A stretch of 64,000 nucleotides of DNA from Paenibacillus sp. NAIST15-1 (GTDB taxonomy: Bacteria; Bacillota; Bacilli; Paenibacillales; Paenibacillaceae): contig NZ_BBYF01000006.1 of NCBI RefSeq assembly GCF_001894745.1, positions 186,001 to 250,000 on the forward strand, in the 5' to 3' direction. The notes below the pieces were generated by a model. That model searched no databases and had not been told where the DNA came from. It saw nothing but the letters and a program-made list of their open reading frames with translations. Numbering within the stretch: position 1 is the first letter of the stretch; every line of letters begins with the position of its first letter. Made by a program: the position numbers and the translations under genes. Below, piece by piece: positions 44,625 through 51,828 of this stretch.

Positions 44625-45968
44625 TTACGTGAATATTCGCGTTGCTTTGCCAAAAGTCCGAGGAATATCATGTCTGATTTCCACTTCGCAATCAATGCCG
44701 ATTCGATCCGTCATATGCTTCCGGATTTTCGTTGCCAATTGCTCATCTGTTAATTCCGTCCGAAACGGTTCGGCTTCAATCTTGAATGATCCCTGATTCA
44801 ATTTGAAGTGATACCACATACCCACATCTGGAATTTCCATCAAAAATTGTTCTAATAGGAACGGTGAGTAGTCCTCATCCCCCAATCGAATCATGCTTTC
44901 CATTCTTCCTCTCAAATGAAGGACGTCCATCGTGAGACCGCAATCACATTTGGATTTCTGTAAATATCCGATGTCCCCACTGCGATAACGCACCATTGGC
45001 ATGGCCTCGCGCAACAGCGTCGTTACCACAATTTCTCCCGTCTTGCCGTAAGGAAGCTTTTCCTGCGTAACTGGATTAATAATTTCGACTTTTACATGTC
45101 CCTCCATCACGTGATAACCTTTGTGCTCACTGCATTCGACCGCGACGACGCCACATTCGGTCGATCCGTAGAAGAAGGATACTTCGCATCCCCACCATTT
45201 TTCCAAACGCTCACGGAATTTATAGGAGCAGCCTTCACCTGTAAGCACTATTTTTTTCAATCGTATGTCTTCACCTATTTTGATGCCGAACCGCTCGCTT
45301 TCTTCAGCCAAAAGCGCCGCATAAGAGGGCGTCGTAGTCAGAACGGTAGCTTGGAACTCCTTCATCAATTCTAATGACTTATCGACGGGAGCCATGTAAC
45401 CGCCTTTGCCAAGTGACAGTACTGCCGTTCCAAATGCAAACTGAAACAACCGCTGAAACCCAAGACCAGGCAGAGCAAATTCATAAGGCAAGGCGACGGC
45501 TACCACATCAACATCCGTTTCCTTAAATAATTCCAAATATTTCGGGAGCAAATCATAGACATACTGATCAGCTAACGAGTACGAGGTATAAATAGGCTTT
45601 CCCGAAGTACCGCTCGTAAGGTGAACCTGCCCGATTTCTTTCGGATCCACACATAAGATCTTCTGCTTATCGCCTCGAATGACGTCTTTATTCAATAGCG
45701 GTACATTTGTTAATTGCTCCAGGCTTTCAATCTCCGGCACTGTAAAGCCTGCTTCTTCCAGCTTTGAACGATAATATTCATTGCGGTCCCAAACATGAGC
45801 AAGCGTGGCGTTAATTGCTTGTAACTGATACTCTTCAATTTTTTGCCGAGGCAGCTTCTCAATGGTGCTTCCATCCTCATCCAATTTCGTGAAAAATGCT
45901 TTGAATTGTTCTAGATGGGATGTATGTTCGTCCACGGTTACCTTCATTTTATGGGTTTGTGCTTTCAT
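44625..45968 (-). CDS. PaaK-like adenylate-forming ligase 1
   Basis: About 447 residues. LTSGTSGKPIYTSYS is the P-loop, FFYGSTECGVVAVEC the adenine contact, MVRYRSGDIG the conserved Asp hinge region, and IPRTFGKATRIF supplies the C-terminal Lys. KCDCG is a probable zinc ligand pair shared with PaaK. It differs enough from ligase 2 to suggest another substrate or partner, or one step each of activation and transfer. TTAGGAGG precedes ATG 45968. It is the first gene of the operon; the TPR gene diverges upstream. Confidence 0.85.
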   Translation of the reverse strand: MKAQTHKMKVTVDEHTSHLEQFKAFFTKLDEDGSTIEKLPRQKIEEYQLQAINATLAHVWDRNEYYRSKLEEAGFTVPEIESLEQLTNVPLLNKDVIRGDKQKILCVDPKEIGQVHLTSGTSGKPIYTSYSLADQYVYDLLPKYLELFKETDVDVVAVALPYEFALPGLGFQRLFQFAFGTAVLSLGKGGYMAPVDKSLELMKEFQATVLTTTPSYAALLAEESERFGIKIGEDIRLKKIVLTGEGCSYKFRERLEKWWGCEVSFFYGSTECGVVAVECSEHKGYHVMEGHVKVEIINPVTQEKLPYGKTGEIVVTTLLREAMPMVRYRSGDIGYLQKSKCDCGLTMDVLHLRGRMESMIRLGDEDYSPFLLEQFLMEIPDVGMWYHFKLNQGSFKIEAEPFRTELTDEQLATKIRKHMTDRIGIDCEVEIRHDIPRTFGKATRIFT

Positions 45969-46260
45969 AAAAATCCTCCTAACCATTTTCAGTCCACACC
46001 TGCGGCATGTTATTCGTCTAGCATTCTCTCAATGTTTTTTGTACTCCCCATCCCTCCAAGTCATCCTTATATGAAATGCAGGCAATGTCACCCTTGACTC
46101 GGACAACTGTATATCTTCTGAAAACTGATTTTTTCATCCAATCAATGCAGTAGGGACTCGCATATCGTAGCAATTATATAACCTTCGAAATCATGAGTTG
46201 TTGGCGTAGAGGGACTCGACTTTCAAATGAATGGCGAAGCAAATTGGAGGTTAGGCATAC

Positions 46261-46791
46261 ATGTCATCTGACAGCACTCCTGAAAAACAATTCAAGATCG
46301 CAAAAAAGCTTCTTCAAGATGGAGTTGATGGAGACAAACAGGCAGCGAAAAGAGCGCATGAGAAGCTTTTAAGGCTCCGTGAGACCCAGCCTCATCATGC
46401 GCTTATTGAAGCCTATTACGGTAGTTCATTAGCCCTCTTATCACGTGATGCCGTCAAACTTGTTGAGAAAGAAGAAAAAGCACTCGAGAGTCTGGAGGTA
46501 TTGAATCAAGCAGTAGAAATGGATCCCAACGAAAAAGAAATTCGCCTCTTACGCGGAAGTGTCTGCCTGCATCTGCCGGAGTCTTATTTCTATTCTTCGA
46601 GAATAGCGATCGAGGACTTCACATTCCTCCTTGACCGTTATCAACAAGATTCAAATTACCTTACCCACAAACAAGTCAGAAGAGTACTTCGAAAGCTGAG
46701 CAAAGCCTACGAAAATAGCGGCAATCCCGTCAAGGCGAATGAAGTCTCACAGCGTCTTGCCTCCATGTATCCAAAGAAAAAAGATGATTAG
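46261..46791 (+). CDS. TPR-like protein 1
   Basis: 176 residues, all helical. Helix-turn-helix repeats include QDGVDGDKQAAKRAHEKLLR, ALIEAYYGSSLALLSRD, EVLNQAVEMDPNEKEIRLLR and RVLRKLSKAYENSGNPVKA, a TPR-type arrangement. The same blocks (DGV-x-G, AYYGS, ARD/SRD, IRLLRG, LPE-x-YF, IEDF) occur in order in the next gene, so the pair are paralogues. No signal peptide. GGAGGTTAGG precedes the ATG. Function unknown; probably a scaffold. Confidence 0.75.
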   Translation: MSSDSTPEKQFKIAKKLLQDGVDGDKQAAKRAHEKLLRLRETQPHHALIEAYYGSSLALLSRDAVKLVEKEEKALESLEVLNQAVEMDPNEKEIRLLRGSVCLHLPESYFYSSRIAIEDFTFLLDRYQQDSNYLTHKQVRRVLRKLSKAYENSGNPVKANEVSQRLASMYPKKKDD

Positions 46792-46843
46792 AATCATGCA
46801 AGCGAGCAATGTGTTCATGCTGAGTACAGAGAGGATGAATTGA

Positions 46844-48229
46844 GTGACAAACCTTAATCCCAGCGATATGGAAGGCTCAGACTTAAATGAGACTTCAACA
46901 TCGAGCGATGATCATGCTTCATTGACCGAATCTGTTCTAAATTCCGTGTCAGATCAGGTATCTACTCCGTCTGACCCGTTCAATGAAAGACTCACCCTAG
47001 CTATCCAACTGTATCTGGATGGCGTAGCTGGGAGTGCGGCTGCTGTTCAAGAAGCACATCAGATTTTAGAACAGCTTCACACCGATGATCCAGATCATCC
47101 TCTTGTTGGTGCTTACTATGGCAGCACCATGATATTGATTGCAAGAGATAAAACAGAGGCATCTGATAAATTGAAATGGTCAAAACAGGGATTGAAAATG
47201 CTCGACAATGCGGTAGCCGCCGACCCACACGACAGTACGATCCGACTGCTTCGCGGCAAGTCCTCTTACAATCTCCCAGAGCAGTACTTCCATCGGACGA
47301 AGACGGTGATTGAAGATTTCACCCACGTCCTCAATACACCATCTGACACGCTTGACACTGAAAAACAATTGGAACTCATCTATGAACTCGGTGAGGCTTA
47401 CACTAAGATAGGCCAGAACCAAGACGCGGCTACGTACTTTAGAAAATTGGAGAGTCAAACACAAAATTCGGCATGGAAGCAGCTATCCAAGCAAAAGCTG
47501 CAAGAGCTAGAAGGAAAACCAGCAGTTGAAAAGATACCAAACAAAGGACCTTCTTCCATCTTGATTGAAGCTACTCGAACTGTAGGCAACGCCCTCCTTG
47601 CTTGGTTTGATAATGAAAAGGAGAATGAAAAAGCAAAAGAAAAGGCGGAAGAACGCGCGAAAAAACGTGCAAAAGAACGTGCAGAGAAACGGGCGAAAGA
47701 TCGGGCGAAAGAACGTGCAAAAGAACGCGCGGAAGAACGGGCGAGAGAACGGGCGGAAGAACGGGCGAAAGAACGCGCGGAAGAACGGGCGAAGGAACAT
47801 GTGGAAGAACGGGCGAATGAGCATGCGGAAGAACGTGTGAAGGAACATGTGGAAGAACGGGCGAATGAGCATGCGGAAGAACGTGTGAATGAGCATGTGG
47901 AAGAACGCGCGGAGGAACGTGCGAAAGAACGTGCGAAGGAACGTGCGAAAGAACGTGCGGAGAAACGTGTGAAAGAACGCGTGAAAAAACGTGTGAAAGA
48001 ACGCGTGAAAAAACGTGTGAAAGAACGCGCGAAAGAACGTGTGAAAGAACGCGCGAAAGAACGCGCGAAAGAACGCGCGAAAGATCGGGCGAAGGATCGT
48101 GCGAAGGATCGTGCGAAGGATCGTGCAAAAAGACGTGCGAAAGAACGCGCGAAAGAACGCGCGAAAGAACGCGCGAAAGATCGGGCGAAGGATCGTGCAA
48201 AAAGACGTGCGAAAGAAAAAGCCAAATAG
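46844..48229 (+). CDS. TPR-like protein 2 with 48-unit charged helical repeat
   Basis: 461 residues from GTG 46844, 8 bases after AGAGAGGA. Residues about 45-240 are the TPR-like domain shared with the upstream gene (YLDGVAGSAAAVQEAH, GAYYGSTMILIARD, TIRLLRGKSSYNLPEQYF). From about 268 the protein is a tandem array of four-residue units, mostly AKER, AEER, VKER, ANEH and AKDR, forming a long Lys/Arg/Glu helix with i to i+4 salt bridges. Such sequences form single alpha helices or coiled coils. The protein ends two codons after the array. The net charge becomes more basic toward the end. Confidence 0.75.
   Translation: MTNLNPSDMEGSDLNETSTSSDDHASLTESVLNSVSDQVSTPSDPFNERLTLAIQLYLDGVAGSAAAVQEAHQILEQLHTDDPDHPLVGAYYGSTMILIARDKTEASDKLKWSKQGLKMLDNAVAADPHDSTIRLLRGKSSYNLPEQYFHRTKTVIEDFTHVLNTPSDTLDTEKQLELIYELGEAYTKIGQNQDAATYFRKLESQTQNSAWKQLSKQKLQELEGKPAVEKIPNKGPSSILIEATRTVGNALLAWFDNEKENEKAKEKAEERAKKRAKERAEKRAKDRAKERAKERAEERARERAEERAKERAEERAKEHVEERANEHAEERVKEHVEERANEHAEERVNEHVEERAEERAKERAKERAKERAEKRVKERVKKRVKERVKKRVKERAKERVKERAKERAKERAKDRAKDRAKDRAKDRAKRRAKERAKERAKERAKDRAKDRAKRRAKEKAK
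47645..48220 (+). repeat. 48 tandem 12-bp units encoding [A/V]-x-x-[R/H]
   Basis: 576 bases made of 12-bp units of the type GCGAAAGAACGT. Blocks of identical units (for example four consecutive AKDR units and alternating VKER/VKKR units) show local slippage and duplication. Since 12 is divisible by three, all antisense frames are also open for more than 200 codons. Confidence 0.95.
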
Positions 48230-48379
48230 CTGGTGCATGAAATGGCCTTAGAAAAAGAAGAGAAATATCTCTCCTTCTAAACCACTCCTGATGTTAGTTC
48301 GTCGACGCTAGCAGTAAGTCGAATCCTATCAGACTATACCTCAGGGGGATAGCCGTATTATCGGAAGGGGGTGAGATAC

Positions 48380-48592
48380 ATGTCTGATAAACACAAAGAA
48401 TTTTTCAAGAGTTTCCTTGATTCAACTTTAAAAAGCGGCGCTAACAACATCGGCAAACATCTTCTCGATGCAGTAAATGACGAAAACCAACCCGTTGATA
48501 TTGTTTTTGGGAGAATCGTAACTGCCCTTAGGGACGGTGCCATTGCAACTGGCCAAGACGTGTTGCGAGCTCAACTTAATCAGGATAAGTAG
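48380..48592 (+). CDS. KSGAN-motif small protein 2
   Basis: 70 residues from ATG 48380 with AAGGGGGTG upstream. EFFKSFLDSTLKSGANNIGK and AVNDENQPVDIVFGRIVTALRDGA parallel the protein at 40716-41006. The two lie at opposite ends of the locus. No membrane segment; small, slightly basic C-terminus. A strong terminator follows about 100 bases downstream. Function unknown. Confidence 0.68.
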   Translation: MSDKHKEFFKSFLDSTLKSGANNIGKHLLDAVNDENQPVDIVFGRIVTALRDGAIATGQDVLRAQLNQDK

Positions 48593-48691
48593 TTAACTTG
48601 AATCACATGGAATTCCCTAAATGTTGCACTAATAGATAAGAGTGATAGGAATTTTACGTAAATAGTCCCATGTCTAGAAGGGGTTGTTGAC

Positions 48692-48726
48692 AAAATGGGT
48701 TGAGGATCTTGTCCTCAGCCCATTTT
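48692..48726. terminator. Bidirectional terminator between KSGAN 2 and the P1 peptidase
   Basis: AAAATGGG(T)TGAGGA pairs with TCCTCAGCCCATTTT around a 5-base loop; T runs occur on both strands. Confidence 0.88.
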
Positions 48727-48768
48727 TGCTGTTTGAATGAATAGTTTGGAAGTGATCGAAACCTCATT

Positions 48769-50010
48769 TCACTTCTTACTTTGTTGATGTTTCATTTCTG
48801 CTTGGGCTGCCTTTACTCCTCTGACGATGGCCTGCTCAAGCACCACCGCTGCGACGGTGCCGACTGCGGTCACGGCGGCATTACCAATAAGCCCGCTAGT
48901 ATCGGTTCCGGTAGCTATGCAGAATACAGTGTCCCCATCACCTTGAATATGCACCGGGGAAATCGCCCGCGCCATTCCGTCATGGGCGAGTGTCGCAACC
49001 CTCCCTGCCTCGGCTTTGTCTAGTTTTGCAGTGGTTGCGATGACAGCGATGGTTGTGCTTCTGCTCCGGGTCGAGATCGGCATTGGTGGTATTCCTTCAA
49101 GAATTGCCCGAGTTTGGTTAACGAATTTACCATCAGGCTCGAGCGCCCCAGCTATGATATGATCATTATTCCAAATATCTCCGAGGGCATTGACGACTAC
49201 AATAGCGGCTACTATAGGACCGCCCGGAATTTGCCAAGAGGCGGTTCCAACCCCGCCCTTCATCGGCGTACCGTAGATTTTCCCTACCGTCGCACCCGCT
49301 CCAGCACCAACACTGCCTTGCGCCACGGCACCGGACTTCGCAGCTTGTGCTGCCTTGTAGCCCAACTGTGCGTCAGGCCTGGGGGAGCCTTTCGCATAAT
49401 AAAGGTCAAAAATAACAGCCGCAGGCACAGTAGGGAGCGGTCCAACATCTGTCGGGGTACCGTACCCATTCTCTGCAAGCCAGTTCACGACACCTGCTGT
49501 TGCCGCAAGACCGAAGTTGCTGCCGCCCGTAAGAAGAACCCCCTGTATAAGATCCGTTGAAGTTCCGGGTTTAATCGCATCTGTCTGTTCCGTACCCGGA
49601 TAACCGCCTCTGACATCCACACCAGGAACTGCACCTTCAGGGTACAAAATAACCGTGCAACCGGTACGACCGCTTCTATCCTCTGCGTGCCCCACTAGGA
49701 TACCCGGAACATCAGTAATACTCCCTTTGGCATGAACTTTTGTCCCCTGACCAATTAATCGGTTGGCACTCGGCCCAATCGGATGATTAAGTATGCTGTG
49801 ATCATCTTGATATATCTTCTTTACGGGATTCTTCTCATTATTGAAAAAAATTTTATTGTTTTTTTCAGGTACCCCTTTGCCTCGATAAATCCCTGAATTC
49901 CTCATTCGAACTGGAAAACCCCAATATTTCGCCCTTCGAATAGCTTTGTCTGCGTTCCCGCGCTTCTCATCATACCTTGCATCCTCTGGCTTTATGATTT
50001 TCGCGGTCAA
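48769..50010 (-). CDS. P1 family (DmpA/NylC-like) autoproteolytic peptidase
   Basis: 413 residues. After an unusual, basic N-terminal extension of about 95 residues, the P1/S58 fold begins at SITDVPGILVGHAED. Blocks TGGSNFGLAATAGV, QGSVGAGAGATVGK and HDGMARAISPVH are conserved. Self-cleavage in NylC occurs at Asn-Thr before TTI; here the residue before TTIAVIAT is Ser (RSRSTTIAVIAT), so processing may differ. These enzymes hydrolyse N-terminal or beta-amino peptides and cyclic or linear amides. TTG 50010 is the longest start but has no ribosome site; no better in-frame start is seen. Confidence 0.8.
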   Translation of the reverse strand: MTAKIIKPEDARYDEKRGNADKAIRRAKYWGFPVRMRNSGIYRGKGVPEKNNKIFFNNEKNPVKKIYQDDHSILNHPIGPSANRLIGQGTKVHAKGSITDVPGILVGHAEDRSGRTGCTVILYPEGAVPGVDVRGGYPGTEQTDAIKPGTSTDLIQGVLLTGGSNFGLAATAGVVNWLAENGYGTPTDVGPLPTVPAAVIFDLYYAKGSPRPDAQLGYKAAQAAKSGAVAQGSVGAGAGATVGKIYGTPMKGGVGTASWQIPGGPIVAAIVVVNALGDIWNNDHIIAGALEPDGKFVNQTRAILEGIPPMPISTRSRSTTIAVIATTAKLDKAEAGRVATLAHDGMARAISPVHIQGDGDTVFCIATGTDTSGLIGNAAVTAVGTVAAVVLEQAIVRGVKAAQAEMKHQQSKK

Positions 50011-50487
50011 TTTTGTTTTTTTCTATCCATTTTTTCAACTCCGATTTCATGCAGAATAGTACTGCTTAAAGCCTCATCTAATGACATTCATCTATAAATA
50101 ATATGTTTGGGATGACAAACGTGCTCTGATAAAAACCAAAAAATCCACCTTTTCAGGTGGATGGACTTTTATATTTGGTTAGCCAAGGTGATCGCGCTCG
50201 CACGCAATGCTCGCTCCATCTTAAACATGAGCAAACCAACCATTCGAAATCCTTAATTATGTATTCATCTTGCTAGAACCGGATTTCCTAATTACTTTTC
50301 AGTCCATGTCCGAGAACCGCGACTATTCATCTGAAGGAAGTGGAGAAATGTGTCCGACATAAAGAACAACGCCTAAGATTGAAAACCCCACTTAGGCGTT
50401 TAAATTGAGCCAAGAACAATAACTGGCTTAGCGAACACATCTTTTCAAGAAAGCACCTAGATCGATAGAAATTATGAGAAGTCATCC
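50011..50487. other. Intergenic region with a tRNA-Ala-derived repeat relic
   Basis: No gene is seen. 50141-50230 holds an A run, a hairpin (ATCCACC/GGTGGAT), then ATTTGGTTAGCCAAGGTGAT and CTCGCTCCATC. This is the same order of parts as the 240-bp repeats at 55850-56400. A perfect 10-bp hairpin at 50368-50400 is listed separately. Confidence 0.55.
50368..50402 (-). terminator. Terminator of the 117-residue gene
   Basis: AACGCCTAAG pairs perfectly with CTTAGGCGTT; the minus strand continues GTTCTTT. It lies about 85 bases beyond the stop at 50488. Confidence 0.6.
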
Positions 50488-50841
50488 TCATACGATTCTT
50501 GTTAATTCACTGTTAATTACTCGATGCGCGGCAACATAACGATCTTTCGGACTAATCCCAAACGATGCAAATTGAACTTTCGATTGATTTGTAATAAATT
50601 GAACTTCATACTGCTTCGTATTTCCCACAAAAAAGCTATTGAATGTGGATGCATTCGGTTTCACTGTAAATACAACGTTATGAATCAATTTCTTTTTTCC
50701 GTTTAATGCAAACACTTTGATTCTTACTCTAGCATTTTTATGTTGATGCTGGTTTATCGAGTTCACAGCAATATCTTTAGATACAATCTTGTCTTTCTCC
50801 GTTAGATTATTTAGCGGTCCAGTCGAATATTTTCGAATCAT
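50488..50841 (-). CDS. Small beta-rich protein, unknown function
   Basis: 117 residues. Alternating hydrophobic residues (ARVRIKVFALNG, IHNVVFTVKP, QYEVQFITNQ) suggest a beta sandwich; the start MIRKYSTGPLNNLTEKDKIVS and the middle NASTFNSFFVGN resemble small Bacillus/Paenibacillus proteins of unknown role that I cannot name. There is no signal peptide. AAAGGGAG precedes the ATG. AT-rich composition matches the genes that follow rather than the preceding operon. Confidence 0.6.
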   Translation of the reverse strand: MIRKYSTGPLNNLTEKDKIVSKDIAVNSINQHQHKNARVRIKVFALNGKKKLIHNVVFTVKPNASTFNSFFVGNTKQYEVQFITNQSKVQFASFGISPKDRYVAAHRVINSELTRIV

Positions 50842-51049
50842 ACATACTCTCCCTTTAATAAATTCAGATATTAAGTAAAAAGTCAGCCCTGTAATATCTT
50901 ATTCATTCATGGGTTTATCCGATTGGACGATATCTTCTTCTTTATCATTACACAATTGAAAGTTGATCAAAGAAAAAGTGCCTCCGTGCTGAGTGACAGA
51001 CTCCTATTAGGCCCAAGTTGACATAGCTGAGGGCTTCGCTTATCATTTA

Positions 51050-51065
51050 GATACATTTAAATGTA
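51050..51065. promoter_or_regulatory. TetR operator 1
   Basis: A perfect 16-bp palindrome, ATACATTTAAATGTAT, ends 17 bases before the TetR start codon. It overlaps the likely promoter, consistent with autorepression. It shares TACATT/AATGTA with the two sites before the hydrolase gene. Confidence 0.75.
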
Positions 51066-51082
51066 TGTGTAGGAGAAATAAA

Positions 51083-51727
51083 ATGGCCAGAAATAAATTT
51101 CCGGAAATTACACGAAAAAGAATTATGGAATCTGCAGTTAGACTATTTACGCTTAAAGGTTGGAACAACGTAACGATTCAGGATATTGTAGATGATGTAG
51201 GAGACATTACTCGAGGTGCTTTCTATCATCATTTCAAATCAATCTCAGACATCATTCAGTCCGTTACCAAAGAGATGATGATCCAGCAAGATGTTTTTAC
51301 TCATATTGATGATTTAGAAAACTTAAATGCCTTAGATCGTTTAAGAAAAGGAATCACGTATTCGATTCTGCAAAGTATAAAAAACGGTGACCATTCGACC
51401 ATTTCTCGCGAAATGATTTCAGCTGAGTTTGTTTTTAGTCGGATTACAGAAGGTATGAGAGTTGTTGCGCCAGGCATTCACAAAGTCATTGAAGAAGGTA
51501 ATAAAGACGGTTCGATCCAAGTTGCGTATCCAAAGCAAACAGCAGAAATTTTTACAATGCTTTTTGATATCTGGATGAATCCAGGAATCTTTCACGTCAG
51601 CCGCGAGGAATTTGTTCAGAAAATTGAGCATATCGCCCTAATGTTTGAAAGAATTGGCATGCCTATAGTCAATGAAGAATTGAAAAATGTTTTTCTGGAG
51701 TTGTTTGATAACGTACAGGAACAATAA
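51083..51727 (+). CDS. TetR family regulator of the adjacent hydrolase
   Basis: 214 residues. ITRKRIMESAVRLFTLKGWNNVTIQDIVDDVG followed by RGAFYHHFKSISDII is the TetR helix-turn-helix. The ligand-binding half has no membrane or enzyme motif. ATG 51083 follows TAGGAGAAATAAA; the longer frame from 51065 includes the ribosome site. Three related palindromes flank the gene, one before itself and two before the hydrolase gene, so it probably represses both and is relieved by a lipid-like ligand. Confidence 0.9.
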   Translation: MARNKFPEITRKRIMESAVRLFTLKGWNNVTIQDIVDDVGDITRGAFYHHFKSISDIIQSVTKEMMIQQDVFTHIDDLENLNALDRLRKGITYSILQSIKNGDHSTISREMISAEFVFSRITEGMRVVAPGIHKVIEEGNKDGSIQVAYPKQTAEIFTMLFDIWMNPGIFHVSREEFVQKIEHIALMFERIGMPIVNEELKNVFLELFDNVQEQ

Positions 51728-51756
51728 ACTACATTGAGTAGTTTATTATTTTGCCA

Positions 51757-51780
51757 TTTTACATTCAAATGAATGTAAAA
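51757..51780. promoter_or_regulatory. TetR operator 2
   Basis: TTTTACATTC and GAATGTAAAA are perfect 10-bp inverted arms around AAAT. The core TACATT matches operator 1. It lies 30-70 bases upstream of the hydrolase start, after the TetR stop. Confidence 0.65.
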
Positions 51781-51791
51781 AATTTTACCCG

Positions 51792-51809
51792 CATACATTC
51801 AAATGTATG
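51792..51809. promoter_or_regulatory. TetR operator 3
   Basis: CATACATT-CA-AATGTATG, an 18-bp palindrome, ends 19 bases before the hydrolase start codon. It repeats the ATACATTNAAATGTAT core of operator 1. Confidence 0.7.
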
Positions 51810-51828
51810 TATATGAAATGGAGGTTCT

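Noticed and set aside
46161-46169. Sigma-K-like -10 (CATATCGTA) before the first TPR-like gene
   Set aside because: No matching -35 element lies at the required spacing, and such short matches are common by chance.
47455-48238. Three long antisense reading frames over the charged repeat, each above 200 codons
   Set aside because: They follow from the 12-bp period (multiple of three) without stops in any frame. They have no ribosome sites and the sense frame has the TPR-like domain.
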